From assembly GCA_032622095.1 (NCBI GenBank), contig CP136069.1:165840394-165904393 (forward strand): DNA of 64,000 nucleotides, read 5' to 3'. Origin of the DNA: Siphonodentalium dalli (Eukaryota > Mollusca > Scaphopoda > Gadilida > Siphonodentaliidae). The translations under genes were made by a program, and so were the position numbers. Under the pieces are notes generated by a model. That model was not told the DNA's origin, ran no database searches, and was given only the letters and a program-made list of their open reading frames with translations. Shown piece by piece: positions 1-13,489 of this stretch (positions are counted from its first letter, which is position 1; each line of letters opens with the position of its first letter).

Positions 1-2365
1 ACATGGTCACACCAATCATTGATAGCATTAATCGCATGCGCGCGATCGGTCCATTTAAACAGGCGAGACCAGTGAGTAGTTTTTAACCAAACTCAAACTA
101 ACTGCTATCAAGAGATTTCAGGCCAGTCATAACCATGTCTTTTTTCATGGTGCCGAAATGAATAAATCCTGTATTATATCTGTTGCTGTTTTTCCCGAGT
201 TTTAGTTCATTTCGAAAAGTGGATTTGAGTCCGTCGATTTTATACTTGATTTGTTTCTCGTCATTTCTTGGAAACAGGGTCATCCAAAATAAAAATAAAA
301 TGTGCAGACTTTTGAAGCTCTTTTATGACGATTGTGATACATGAGTGTTTAATTTCCCACACACTGACTCCCAATTTGATCTCGTCCAGCAAAACCCGAA
401 CGGCTCTATGGCTCCACATTTTGGAAGTGCTATATTAATACACATGGCAATCAACTGACTCAAACATGGTGAATTCCATGCTAAGTGATTTATCCTAATC
501 GGACAACAAAATTAATGCAGGTACAGCGTTGAAAGAAAAAAGAGTCACCCCCCCCCCCCCCCATTTTTAACCCAGACTTTACAGAACAGTATATGTTACT
601 CAGGCCAAAGGATGAACAGGTTCCTAACTGACACAATTTTAGCCTGTTCAGTCTTGAATTATAACATTTTGGACTATAATCCATTATTGGGGGAGGGGCT
701 GGTTCTCGAAAGTTTCGAATAACTAAGGGATTTAGTTGGATGTATCGGCCGGGATTATCTGGGCAAGAATGTACAACATAATGTTTTACTTAAATGTTCC
801 ACAGTTGTAAATTTTTCGTATATAACATAAGAGAGGAAAGGTAACGTGGTTGTGAACTCGTAGCTAGACAACCCTATTCCCAAATGAAGACACACAGCAA
901 CACCACCTTCTATACCTTCAAATTTAAAGCTGTAATAATATGTTCATAATTATATGAATAGCATAAATTGCTGCATATGAGATTACTCACTCATAGCAAA
1001 CAAACACGACAGATATGAATGTCAACTACAATATTTACAAATCAAGAGTGTCTTCTTGGCCTCAGTGTGGGGTCAGGACTCAGTGTGTTGCATTGCCCCG
1101 TCGATGAAATATGTAGTGGTCAGTCCGGTAGCTTCCGGGGTAATATAGCCCCCATGTTGGGGACCATAGCCCCTGCATTGGGGAAATCCTGGGACCATCT
1201 CTGGTACAAAATCAAGAAAAGACTGACAATGATATCAACAGAACGTCCAACATTTGGGTTATCGCGGGAACAATTATTTTAAGCGGCCTGACGACTTCGT
1301 CTAGTCAACGACTCAATGCACGTTCTGAGCTTGACTCACTGTGGTCAAACATAGCCGCAATGATTGTGTTGTCAGCAGACACATATTACATGGTCTGTAT
1401 GATCCATGTAAAACGCAAAATACATGATATTTACAGAGATTACATGCATGTGTGTATCCACCCTAAGGGCCAAATCTGAAGGCCAAATTCACGTTTATTC
1501 AAATTATGTCGCTGATTTTCACCAAACTTATATATCATCATCTCTGCGTGGGTCAGGGATTTGGGGAGAGGAGGACGCCAAAATTGATAATATAAACATC
1601 TCCACCAAATTAATATATATTCTTCTCCGCGATACAAGGAATCTAATCGTGTACCGGAAAGTCGCCAAAGTGTCCCTATTCAATTCGGGGATGGCGAGAG
1701 AGAGAGGTGAGGGGCACCAACAGTGAAGAAGATTTTCAACGATGTTGGCGCGGGTTCGAACTCCGACATGGGCAATCTGCTCTATATATGTAAGGAGTCT
1801 AATGGCGGGGTATATTGGTAAAGGTTTTATAGTTCAACTTTAAACTGAAAGACTTATATAATTTGCGTACTTCGGTTACTCATCAATGATTGGAAGAATG
1901 GCTTGTTTCCATCATCAATGCAAGATTTCCTTGATAGAACACCCAGTAAGGGCAGGAGAACCGATATATAAAAGTTAAGAAGTCGCATGTTGAACTCACT
2001 AAAAAGAAATTCTCTTCATCAATTTCCCACTGAAAATCTGGAACTCGTTGCTCAATGATATTAGGGTTAGATAACCACGAACAAATTTATATAGAAACCT
2101 CATGAGACATTTTCTGATCACTTAATGTTTAAGTGTAGAATGTGATTATCCATATTGTTCTGCCTGTAAGTCAACTCACATTCAACATCAGTAATAATGT
2201 TATAATAATAATATAGCCAAATTGGACTCTTGTAACTATAAAGAAATAAATAAACATGATGATGGTAAATAAATTAAGAATAGAGTTCTTAATTAACCCA
2301 TCCACTACAATAATATTCATGATTCATTATTAACATAAAATTCCAACCAATTCACATAATACGTA
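1..2365. other. Non-coding stretch, no gene recognised
   Basis: All ORFs here are short and show no family motif or low-entropy coding signature. A C13 tract lies near 548-562. Around 1,138-1,200 there is a GGGG/CCCC-rich patch of short imperfect repeats. Near 1,739-1,775 a GGTTCGAACTCC string resembles a tRNA B box, and a diverged copy of its surroundings lies near 38,715-38,757, so it is probably a decayed dispersed repeat. I see no convincing exon. Confidence 0.5.
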
Positions 2366-4990
2366 TCGTATATAGGTTTACCAATAGTGAAGAAATCCAA
2401 TTTTATTGATGTCACACAAAATTATAGATGTCGTGTGGGGGCGCTCATAAACTATAATGTTGTTTGTCGTCAATATGACACCTGATTTCCATTCTGTCCT
2501 AAGTGACATGCTGGTACGAAACGTCCGTATGGGTATCGTTGGAATCGGCATCAAATTCCGCGTCTAACGGTACCGGCCTCTAAGCGGTATCTGTTGTTTT
2601 CGCGGCGATATTAGCTATTCTTTTCTGTCCGTTCTGCATAAAAACACTATTTCTTAGAACCATTATGTCCTATAACTAAAAAATACTTATAAAGCCAGTT
2701 ATATCCTGTCTTTTAAAAACAAAGATGAATTCTATCTTGAGTTTCAGATACAACAGATAATTATTCAGATCGATGTTGTTCTATGTGCAGTTCGGCTTTA
2801 CGAACTGTCACTTACTACAGGATGGAACTGAAATATTTTGCTAAATTCTCTCACATCGAACAGGTTGCAACTCAAGTTGCGATCGAACCTGATCGAACAG
2901 AGAAAATTTTCCCGCGAAAAGAAACACACGTAGTCGAGGAGATATTGGTCGACCTCTGCACCCCAGGACTCAACTTCACCCCACTAATTTTCTTTCTTAA
3001 TGTCTCTAATTTTTTTCGGTTGTTAACAAGAACAAAAAGTGGCCACAGAGACTCCAGACAAGATGGCGTCCATCATGGCGTCCATTTGTTTATATGCACC
3101 AGGTCTCTTTGATCGCCGTTATCGTAAAGATTATATCAAATGCGGTCTTGTTTTCTGCTCGATTCGTTATGCCAATACATAACCCTTACAAATTAGCCAA
3201 AAGTCTGACACCATAATCTAATATGGCGGCCAAGATGGCCGCCGAAATGTGAAAATATGCTATTTTTCTGACATTTCACCACTTTTTGTTTGTCTCTATG
3301 GGAATATATTGGCATCTTGGCGTGAATTTATACATTTATCGTATAGAAGAATCATTGATGAACACAATGGGATCATAATATATATTAATTGTGGGATATT
3401 TTTGTCCGATATCCCGTTTTCCCAAATGCCGATATAATAGGTCAAAGCCGAATCGACGCTAATAACGCGATGTAATGTTTCGAATCAATGAAAGTTATTA
3501 CTATCATAACAACACCCATGCATATATGTGCAGGAGATAATCGAGCTATGATTCCTCTTATACCTGAGTTGAGGAATATTCACCCAAAATGGCCACCAGA
3601 ATTAGAAAAATTGCCGAAAATCACTGATTTTAACATCAGTGAGCGTTATTGTCACGACAACTCAACACCTGCTTATTATTGTGAATTGGGAACACTTAGA
3701 CGAAGAACTGTCATTGTACCATATCCAAATAAAAGTTTCCAAAATGGCGCCACAATGGGACCGAAATGCCCTCACATCATTGGATACTATTGTCGAGACA
3801 ACTCCACCCATGCTTACAGTTGAGTTGGAAATACTGAGGTACAAGAAAAAATTTCCAAATCTAACAGGCCTACATTCCTTAATTTCCTATACTTTCTTAC
3901 GATGGGCGTTAATGTTTCGCGATTTCTACCCCCCATTACATGTTGAAATGGAATATTGATATGAATTATTCATTTGAGTTTGGCAATTGATACTCACAGT
4001 CAAGATGGCGGCTAAATTTGCGGCCAGAAATTGAAAAGAAATGGATATTTTCACATACTAATTTCAACTTTTTGTCATAATATCGATATGTGTGGACGAA
4101 ACTGTACATAAACAATCTATTTGTTTAACTTAATACATATCAAAATGCATAAAATGGCTCGTATCTTTCTGGAAAGTCGAAAACCCACCATTAATATCGC
4201 GATGTGGCATTTCGAAATCCATTCTCCACTTAGCACCGATAATGGCCGTAACCGTAGGTGCGCCGAACAGTAATATTAGAACAAATACCTGATAACAGAT
4301 TCTGATTTGCCACATCACGTCCATAATTATCTGGACCAGCTTCCATTTCTTTGTCTGGTAAATCTGGGTCGCTCACACCGACAAAGTATTCAACACCTCC
4401 TGGGAGAAGGGTCCCTCTAATCATAACGTTTCAAACAATTCATTCTCAGGTGTCTAGCTTACGCTTTTAAATATGCTAAATATGGGATTTGTGCGTCATC
4501 TTGAACTAGAAAGGCATATGGTCGATGAGTATACAAGCTTGCATAATGTCATCTCTATGTATGTGTCTCATACCCCATGTGGATAACGACACGTTCACCT
4601 GGCGAACCAATTAGCTAGTCACTTCTCAATAGATGGTTCGTCAACTCACAAACTTAGCGAACGCATTGGCATATGTGGACAACTTCGGCATTGTTTCGAA
4701 GGTTGCTAGCTGTCTCATTCCCTTGGATAGATGTATATCTGCTAAGGAGAAGACCATAATGTACCGACTACCTACATTTCTTGACCATGATCCTAAGGAA
4801 ACTGTGTGATGTCCCGCAGTCGTCTCGTCGAATAGCTCCCAGCAGAGAAGAACAATACTCGCGGTGTTAGTTTGTGGACATACGCCATGATAGTGGGAAT
4901 GAAATAAATTGCCATTGTAAAATGGTCGGAACGGTGATGTTGCCAAGAAATCACTTGGTGTACCCAACGTATGTTGAACTGAATGCAAGA
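2366..4990 (+). repeat. Left arm of a ~6 kb inverted repeat (family A)
   Basis: This stretch reappears in reverse complement at about 5,230-8,396. Matching landmarks: the sequence after GTATCGTATATAGG near 2,368 pairs with CCATATACGAT near 8,385; ACACAAAATTATAGATG near 2,413 pairs with the strand opposite 8,324-8,345; the TTGGTCGACCTCTGCACCCC block near 2,945 pairs with 7,409-7,430; the GGCGGCCAAGATGGCCGCC region near 3,225 pairs with ~7,120-7,145; and GTCTCGTCGAATAGCTC near 4,822 pairs with ~5,395-5,412. Identity is roughly 75-85% by eye, with indels. ORFs in it are short and disrupted, and no transposase motif is recognised. It could be a large fold-back transposon or an inverted duplication. 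Confidence 0.75.
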
Positions 4991-5229
4991 TCTCATCAAC
5001 GTAACATTCCTCTTGATGTTCTTCGCGTTGAACATTTCACCCTTGTGTTGATGGCATTTGTACTTTCTTGAACCATACCGACCACCACCCAGTGTGTGTA
5101 TGACATATCAACCAACTATGAAAGGCATCGTCTTTAAGACTACACCCCAGTCTGGGTGGGGCTTATATAGTAGTAGCCAGTGGTACACGCCTGGTCCAGT
5201 TGATTGTGAACGGCTTCCAAACGGATGGG
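4991..5229. other. Spacer at the centre of the family A inverted repeat
   Basis: This short stretch has no clear mirror partner and lies between the two arms. It contains a smaller hairpin around the CCCAGTCTGGGTGGGG patch near 5,147-5,162. No gene is seen. Confidence 0.45.
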
Positions 5230-8200
5230 AACAGTCTTAGCATACAAGGAAAGCAAAGCCACACATGAGATCATGTCTGAATCTAAAACATACCCAAAGA
5301 AGGGCGGTGCAGTCATGGTCCAATTTCATTTCCACTATCATGACACATGCCCACAAACTAGCAGTAGCACCGTGCGTATTGTTATTATCTGCTTGAATTT
5401 GTTCGATGAGACAATTGCTGTACGCAACAAGATTTTTCTTTTGTTCATGGTCAAGACGTGTGGGTATGTTATGCATTATGGTCTTCTACGCCTTAGCAGA
5501 AAGGCATCCGTCAAATGTCTGGCTTTCAACATTCGAAGCCATATACATAAGTTGTCCGGGTACGTCAGTGCATTAGATGAGTATGTGAATTGATGATCCA
5601 TATATTGAGAAGTGGCTGTTTGGTAAGATCACCAGGTGTATATGTTTTTATCCCCATTAGGTCACTAAAGCTGAAAATACGCAGATAGCGAGGTCCTTCT
5701 GAAAGCTAGTATACGCATCGACCACATTCCTTTCTAGTTTATCGCACAAAATAACGCCCAGATCCCATATGTAGCATCTGAATTATACCATAAGCTATAC
5801 CACGAATGAAGATCGCCAAGAATAAGGATAAGAATTCCCAACTTTCGAGACAAACACGTGAGCTGGGACCTTTCTAAAAAGAAGTGTAGAAAACTGTGAT
5901 GGTGTGAGAGAGATAGATTAATCTGACGAAGAGACGGAAACTGGTCCATGCAGATAATGCTGAATATGGCAAATCAGAATAAGCTCAGGTACTGTTGTTT
6001 TGATTTTTGGAGGCCATACTATGGCTATTTGGCGCACCTAAACGGCCATTATGGGCGCTTATGGTGGAAAATGGATTTCGAAATGCCACATCGCGATGAT
6101 TAATTGTGGGTTTTCATCTTTCCAGAAGGCTACGACTTATGTTGAAACTAATAAATGGCCTATAGTATGTACAGTATCGTCCATACGTATCGATATAAAA
6201 GTTGAAATTAGTATGTGATAATATCGACTTCTTTTCAATTTCTGGCCGCCAGTTTGGCCACCATCTTGACTGTGAGAGTATGCCAAACTCAAATGAATAC
6301 TTCATATCAATGTTCCATATCAACATGTAATTGTGGGCAGAATTCGCGTAACAATAACGACCATCGTAAGAAAGTAAAGGAATGTGAGCTTGATTTTAAA
6401 TTTCGGTCTCCATTTTGGCCGCCATCTTCGATTTGGAAAACAATTTATTGTATGAGATGCAAGGTAATTACTTCACCTCAGTATTTCCAAATCAACTGTC
6501 CGCATGTGTGCAGTTGTCTCGAAAATAATGCCCAATGATGTGAATATGAGGGAATTTCGGTAATTTTTCAAAATCTTTCCGCCATTGTGGGCGCCATTTT
6601 AGATCTGGGGAACTTTTATTTGGATATGGTATAATGAAAGTACTTCGCCTAAGTGTTCCCAACTCACAATAGTTAACAGGTGTGGAATTGTCGTGACAAT
6701 AACGCTCACTGATGTTAAAATCAGCAATTTTTGGCGATTTTTCTATTTCTGGTGGTCATTTTGGCAGCCGTCTTGGATTTGGATAAATATTCCACAACTC
6801 AGGTATAAGAGAAATCCTAGCTCGAGTATCTCCTGCACATATATATGCATGGGTGTTGTTATGATAGCAATAACTTTCATTGATTCGAAACATTACATCG
6901 CGTTATTAGTGTTGGTTCGGCTTTGACCTATTATACCGGCATTTGGGAAACTTGTTATTGGACAAAACTATCCCGCTATGAATGTATATTATGATCCCAT
7001 TGTGTTCGTCAATGACTCTTCTATACGATAAATGTATAAATTCACTCCAAGTTGCCAATATTTTCCCATAGAGACAAACGAAAGGTGGTAAAATGTAAGA
7101 AAAATAGCATATATTCACATTTCGGCGGCCATCTTGGCCGCCATATTGGATTCTGGTGTCGGACTTTTGGCTAATTGGTGAGGGTTGTATATTAGCATAA
7201 CGAAGCGAGCGGAAAACAAGACCGGTTTTTATATAATCTTTACTATAACGGCGATCAAAGAGACCTGATGCATATAAACAAAATGGCCGCCACGATGGAC
7301 GCCATCTTGTCTGGAGTCTCTGCGGCCACTTTTTTTCTTGTTAACAACCGAAACAAATTAGAGGAGACATTACGAAAGAAAATTGGTGGGGTGAAGTTGA
7401 GTCCTGGTGGGGGTGCAGATGTCGACCAATATCTCCTGGACTAATATATACGCGTCAAATTCGCAATGTAACATTAACGAAGAGTACATTCCATGAAGCC
7501 ATATCAACATTACGTATGCAATATATCATCAAGAGTCGCATGCTTTCCATACAACACCAATTCAAAATGCTTGTGTCTATGTCGATGTGCTGGCTAACTG
7601 TTCCAAAGAGCGCACATATCACACTCTGCTCACATTGTAATCTCTAATTCTATCATGTTATACGGTAAATTGAGACTAAATATTTCTTCATGTTGTCCCA
7701 AGTGCGTATTATCTTTTTTATAATCACCACTTGGAACAGACCGGTCCTGAAAAAAATTCCGTTTCCATAGTGTCCCACGAAAAATATTCTACTAAGACTG
7801 AGTCCATATTGTGCTAAATGCAAAAAATCGCACCCCACCTCCCGAATCTGGTCGAAATAACATATAAGAAAGAGCATCTCCTTATCGAAGTTGATAGTTA
7901 TTGGCAGAATGAATACTGATTTCTCGGCAGATACCAGGATATCCACCATAAGTCTAATAACAACCAATTTCCAGAACTTTGAAATTTAAAAATCGATTTA
8001 CTCGGAAACACAAAAAATGCACTTCGGACAGAATGGAAATCAGGTCGCGAAATTTATTGTGTCAAACGGTAATCGATGGGAGATAACTCTATCGTAAATG
8101 ACGTCACGCGCTGAAATAGATCGAGAAAATCCAAGTTTGTGAGAGCGTGTATCCGTCTTCGAGATGCTCTTTGTGACCAATCTCTACCAGAGCGCACCAG

Positions 8201-8396
8201 TCATACTCCGTTTTTCCGAGTCATCAAGGGAGGTAAACCCTGCATGGAGTTTGCTTTGTGACGACTATTCATTAGCCTGATGATCTGATCATACAACATT
8301 TATGAGCGTCCCCCCCCCCCCCAACGTCGTCTGTAATTTTGTGTAACATCGATAAAATCTGATTTCTTTACAATTAGTAAAACCATATACGATAGA
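5230..8396 (-). repeat. Right arm of the ~6 kb inverted repeat (family A)
   Basis: Reverse complement of 2,366-4,990, with insertions (for example much of 7,445-7,980) that shift the apparent centre from about 5.12 kb for inner landmarks to 5.38 kb for outer ones. The short ORF at 5,225-5,593 and the opposite-strand ORF at 4,641-4,988 share peptide runs such as HYHDTCPQT / HYHGVCPQT and LFDET. That follows from the inverted DNA repeat and is not proof of coding. A C-rich tract lies at 8,309-8,322. Fragments of the same family recur at ~13.5-14.53 kb, 18.2-19.0 kb and 28.7-29.2 kb. Confidence 0.75.
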
Positions 8397-8554
8397 GTTC
8401 TTTCCCATTGATTGCCTTTAATTTAATGTAAGGTCCATTTTGAGGTTACACTGGTGTAAATGTTTTCCATAAGCCTCAGTGCAAGCGTTTTAGCTGTTTA
8501 CAATGTAAATCCTAGGTCCAAAACTTTCTTTCAATGCAAAAAAAAAATCAATAA

Positions 8555-8706
8555 TTCTGTATTTTTGTGTGGTAAACTAACATACCAAATTTGGTTCAGT
8601 TCACTCAATTCAATCTAAAGTTATCTTCCGGAAACCAAAAGCGGACGGACGACGGACGGACAACCCATTTACATAATACGACCGTTTTGTAAAACGGGCG
8701 TATAAA
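8555..8706 (+). repeat. Fragment of a GGAC-ended dispersed repeat
   Basis: A 'taccaaatttggttcag' style segment is followed by GCGGACGGACGACGGACGG and then TACGACCGTTTTGTAAAACG. The same succession of motifs, in other versions, ends the repeats at 34.96-35.55 kb, 45.03-45.60 kb and 53.4-54.5 kb. Only the terminal part is present here. Confidence 0.5.
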
Positions 8707-8821
8707 AAAGCACGCAAGGCCCTTGAATTCAGGGCCAGTGTTAATTTTATTCTCTCCTATATCTCCTATATCTCACCCGCATCCGCTAGATGTTACTCCG
8801 AACTATATTTACACCAGTGTT

Positions 8822-8896
8822 ACCTAGACTGGATTACCTGTCCCTGGTCTCGGAACTCTTCTGTCTCGAGACCATGACATGTAATCCAGTCTAGGT
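8822..8896. repeat. Hairpin, ~31-bp arms
   Basis: The arms 8,822-8,852 and 8,866-8,896 are reverse complements with a few mismatches (ACCTAGACTGGATTAC pairs with GTAATCCAGTCTAGGT). The loop is about 13 bases. It looks like a small fold-back element. No host role can be read from it. Confidence 0.7.
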
Positions 8897-9060
8897 CCAT
8901 ATAGGCTTTTACAGCTGTCGGTGAAGTGCAGTTTATTCTTCGATCCAAATGTTGCGCAAATTTAGTTTAGTCGCTATGTTGCAATGCCAAACAAGCAACT
9001 CGTGTCGCGTTATACAACAAAACGCCGGATTGCTTCGACAAATACCCGGATTGCAAATAC

Positions 9061-9110
9061 TAATTCGTGGCCACAAAATAACTAATTAGTTATTTCGTGG
9101 CCACGAATTA
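9061..9110. repeat. Near-perfect 50-bp palindrome
   Basis: TAATTCGTGGCCAC at 9,061 mirrors GTGGCCACGAATTA ending at 9,110. The 23-base arms pair around a 4-base AATT centre with about one mismatch. A partly related copy continues to about 9,140. Confidence 0.75.
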
Positions 9111-9371
9111 GTTATTTATAATTAGTTGTCACGAAATAATAGTATGTGTGTAGACTAGTATAGGGCCGACAGTCGCATTGTTGTATAGTGTGACAACTGA
9201 AAATGTATTAATGGCTAATGTCACGAATCTCTATATTAGTACAGTGCATTTAGAATATTACCCGGAACTAATTGAAAAAGAATATTTCTTTGCAAGAATA
9301 ATTACAAAAACTAGTATTTTAAGCAACATACTAAAAGTCAACAAGAATCAACAAAAGACTAGGGAAATTGG

Positions 9372-9842
9372 TTAAAGGTACTCAATCCGATAAAACTCAT
9401 CTCAATTACTATTTCAATGGCTTCGGGGGTCAAAAATATTTGATTCGAGTCGAGGAAGTCACCCATCAAAGCTCAGATTTGTTAGATATCGATTTTAGAA
9501 ATCTATTATTTTTCATTATCGGGAATACTATCTGGCCCAGAACTCAGTCAAAATTGCGTTAAAATTACCACTTGATTTTAGAGTTATCCATCCTTGTCTG
9601 TTTGAATAGATTGGGAGTACACATCCAGAGCAGATTACGGCAGAAACTGTTATTAGTACTCATCTCGAGTTAATAACAAATTTCAAAAATCAATATCTAA
9701 TAACTCTGAGCTTTGTTTGACTCGAATCAAATATTTTTTACCCCCAAAGCCAAAGAAATAGTAATATAGGACCCTCTGATCGGATTGTTGTTGTTGGAAT
9801 CTGTTGATATGGGGACCCTCTTTACGGATTGAGTACCTTTAA
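9372..9842. mobile_element. TTAA-flanked miniature inverted-repeat element (AAGGTACTCAATCCG family)
   Basis: The ends are TTAAAGGTACTCAATCCG at 9,372 and its exact reverse complement at 9,825-9,842. Most of the interior also mirrors itself (GGGGGTCAAAAATATTTGATTCGA near 9,425, split in its pairing with 9,718-9,745). TTAA at both edges is the target-site signature of piggyBac-type elements. No transposase is encoded, so any movement would be non-autonomous. A one-ended copy lies at 43,272-43,363. Confidence 0.75.
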
Positions 9843-10597
9843 TTTAGTTAAATAAATTAGGACAAATTTGTCATAATCATAAATTTATGGATTTTCAGGG
9901 ATGTATATATATAAATACACAAGTCCTTCTAATTTTGTAGATCTTCCTTTCCTGATTACAGAACAGAAAACATTTCCCAGACTCGTTAACTATTTTTCGA
10001 GTAATGTAACCGTGTGTGTTCCATTGTATGGGCTTAGCCAAATGTGGCTGTAAAACAGAACTCGCGTCATAAATCATTGTTGCTCATCTGTTCCCCGAAA
10101 ATCATTCCTGTCCCGTTTTATGTTCCACTTCGAAGTTGATTTTTGTTTACCTTCTTAGTGATTTTTTGACAACATGGGGGCACCCGCACAGAAAAAGATG
10201 AGCTGGACTATAATTTATCGCATTTAGAAATGTCACCGTTCGCATCGAGGCTCGGTAGATAATACTCAACGGATATTTAAGGAAATTATTTGGTTGCACG
10301 TTCTTAATCATACCGAAATTAACACTGATCACTAATAAATCTCACATTTTTCTTCAGTGACCGACAAAATAGTGGAAATTTCGCGAACATAAAATAGTTC
10401 TACAAACCTGTGATTGTAAATTACGATGAAGTACATCTTTACAAACGATTCACGTTTCAAGTATTACATTTATGGGCAATAGATATTACTTTTTAGCACA
10501 ACCATATTGGTGCCACTTCTTAGTTAACAGATGCTTCCCTATTTAACACCAGAAATCCAGCATGTTCCGCTTCTGATCAATTATAAATGTTCCACTT

Positions 10598-11188
10598 TTA
10601 AAGGGGTACTGTACGCCAAATGTTGTTGTTGGTTTCTATAGTCTCCGAGTCTGAGAATAAGGTAACACTTTTTTCATTATTTGAAAGTCTGTTGAGTACG
10701 AAGTAGTGTTACGGGTGACAAATTTACCGGAATGCAAAAATACAAATTGTCGTTGTCGAGTAATTTTTGTACAGTTTTCAACCAAATGAATCAAATAAAA
10801 GTTATATTATAGGCATACTAGTCCCATATAATCATTTAAGTTATTGTATCGTCGCTAGTCAGTGAGTGGCTTGAGTGTTCTCCCCGTATCATCATAATAT
10901 TTTAAGCGATCGTGTGTGCGATCGGTTTAACAAGCCAGTATCCCTCATTTACTTTATTTGATTACGCAAATTCGTAATTTAATTGACGCCATTTTATGGC
11001 TCCAGTCATAAATTCAATTTATATCAAATTATTAACTTTTAAATTATTAAATTTTAAGATAGCCTATTAACCTGAGCGTTTACAGAATACATCTTCGACT
11101 CAAATTACTTATGTTTCTATATATTATCGATATTAGATCGTTGTTGTCACCGGAAATTTAATGAAAATGGCGTACAGTACCCCTTTAA
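10598..11188. mobile_element. TTAA-flanked miniature element (AAGGGGTACTGTACGCC family)
   Basis: Terminal TTAAAGGGGTACTGTACGCC at 10,598 has an exact inverted copy ending at 11,188, giving a 591-bp element with TTAA at each edge. The interior is AT-rich and holds no usable ORF. By its target site I assign it to the piggyBac-like group, independently of the other TTAA families in this window. Confidence 0.75.
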
Positions 11189-13480
11189 GACAAAAAATCT
11201 TGAACTCATTTAGAAATGACTGTTTTAGTGATTGTGAGTAATTTAGAATTTTGACAGTGACAAAATGATAGCAAATATTGGGGAAATGATCCATATATCA
11301 CTCAACTTTCTCCATATATCCCACTCCGAGTCATATAAACACTCAAATATATGTGTGCACATATATACTATATAACTGATATATATTCACAACAAGAATA
11401 TATGTTGCGTGTGTATATATATATCATTTAGTATGTATAATTGCCACAAATTATATCGGTAATATTAATTCATATTTCAGAATTACCGCCGATGTCATTA
11501 CTGTCGGTGGAGCACAAATAACCAACGACAGCTTATGCATCGGAGTTCGTCCACAGCCAAGTGAACGACCTATATAGTGCAAAGGTCGTGCGCGAAATCA
11601 CACATATGAAAGGTGTGCACGCATTGCAAGAAGGCTTTGTTCCAAAATGATGACACAAACGAGGATATGAAATGGACGTCGATATCGATATAAAAAATCT
11701 CCCAACTCCAAATAAGAACCAAGATAGAATGCAACATGCAGTTTCATCACGTTAGTGTAGCTGAATAGGTCATTGCCACTGAATATGTCATGGTATCGCG
11801 CAAAAAGGCACAATGGATCTCTCAAACGTGCAAAAAAGACGCCCAGCATCTCAAAATTTTATCGATTTTAGATTAGTTGTCTGTCTGCTATTTATTATTA
11901 TTACAAGTATTTGTTTTTGAACGGAGTGGAATTTCAAACGATCCCTTTGAGTTTGTTTGGCAACGCATACAGTTCCGTAATCCTTGAAACGACTTGGAGA
12001 TATGTTGGTGATTTTTTTGTAGATTTGGGAGATCATGCATGCATGGGTGTCTGTTTGAACGTTGAGGACATCCTGTGTGTCTTTTTGCACTAAACCATGC
12101 GACAATGACCAATTCAACTTGAACATTGGTGTACATGGCTTAATAAGAATAACTCTGAATTATTTTATGTTTCCTTTGTGCATCAATCTATTTTGATCAC
12201 TGGACTAGTGCGAGCATGTATATATATTCAATCAAAGGGTTTGATAACTGTGGAAATAATATATTCTAGATCTGGCTGGATCTGGTAGATATAACTATGT
12301 CATAAGTATAACATCGAAGGAATAAAATGCAATCAATAGCACTAAATATTGAGCAGTTTTGAATCACACTATCATATTCTCAGTATTGCAGAGATCGAGA
12401 TTTGATTGAAATCGGTAACAGCACCATTTTATTTTATTTTATTTTTCTTAATTATGGCTCCATGCGGTGTCCCCCACAACAGAAAACAGTCTTGTCAATT
12501 TTGATTCCCCCCTCCACCCCATGCATCCCGAGTCACGGATCGCCCATTTCTGCAACCACTTCTTCGTGAAATGTTATCCCACAGAACCAAGTTTTAAGCC
12601 CCTTTAAATTATATAGCAGTTTGACAGAAAACATATTGGCCTGAATAATTTGTTATATGCATGTTATATCAGAATTTGGGTTTGTTGCGTAAAATATGTT
12701 CCCTTTGTTTTCGCGAATCAAGCTCGTGGGTGGTCAAGACTCAGGACATATCTATAATAACTGGTTGTCATAGAAGTAGGGAATATGGCCTGAATTCAAT
12801 TAGTTTTTAGCCCTCATATATTTGATTAATCACCAAAGACATGGAGCAGCAAAGAAGTAGTGATCAGGGAAACAAAAATCGTATAAGAAGTGGAACATTT
12901 TCGGGTGAAATTTCCCTGCATTTTTCACATGGAAACGATTATAGGATCATGCTGAATTGCTGCATGTATAACTAATGGTACCCAGTTAATATAAATCTGA
13001 AGATTCCTTGACGATATGTCAGCTGGTTCGCAAGAAATCAACTCGACACTTTTGCATTGTATTAACACTTGAATTAATTGAAATGCTATTTTAACGGAAA
13101 TAAGAGTGAAATAACAGTTTATTTATCACCCTCACAATGACCAAAATACATGTTGACAAACTCACATATCTGGCATTTTGTCTAAGTTTTCCAGCCTTTT
13201 CATCTTCCAAAAACATTAAAAAATCAGCATCGGAGGGGGACATGATCAAAATCGAAGTGGAAAATAAAACGTGACAGGAATGATTTTCGGAGAACAGATG
13301 AGCAACAGCGATGAATGCCATATTTGAGTTCATACAACTCATTAATTTATAGCCATAATATTATGCCTTGCTATTTTCTTAAACTTTATAAGTATACTAC
13401 ATTGAACAAATTATAAAGAAATTTCCTGAAAATTGGTGAAGAAAATATTAACTTATTACTCTATATATGAACCCTTAGTC
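11189..13480. other. Non-coding stretch with decayed repeats
   Basis: AT-rich, with TA-rich microsatellite-like sequence near 11,340-11,430. The sequence around 13,250-13,320 is an inverted match to 10,050-10,135 (the ATGATTTTCGG and GTTGCTCATCTGTTC segments), so a further, older inverted duplication may bracket 10.0-13.3 kb. No exon or RNA gene is recognised. Confidence 0.4.
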
Positions 13481-13489
13481 TGGATAGTC

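Noticed and set aside
1735-1780. tRNA gene (GGTTCGAACTCC)
   Set aside because: A B-box-like string only, with no A box or cloverleaf around it, and a diverged copy near 38.7 kb suggests a dispersed repeat.
4641-5593. Pair of homologous proteins encoded on opposite strands
   Set aside because: The peptide similarity is fully explained by the inverted DNA repeat. Frames are short and not conserved in the other family A copies.
9372-11188. LTR retrotransposon ends
   Set aside because: The terminal repeats are inverted, not direct, and flanked by TTAA, so they are DNA elements.
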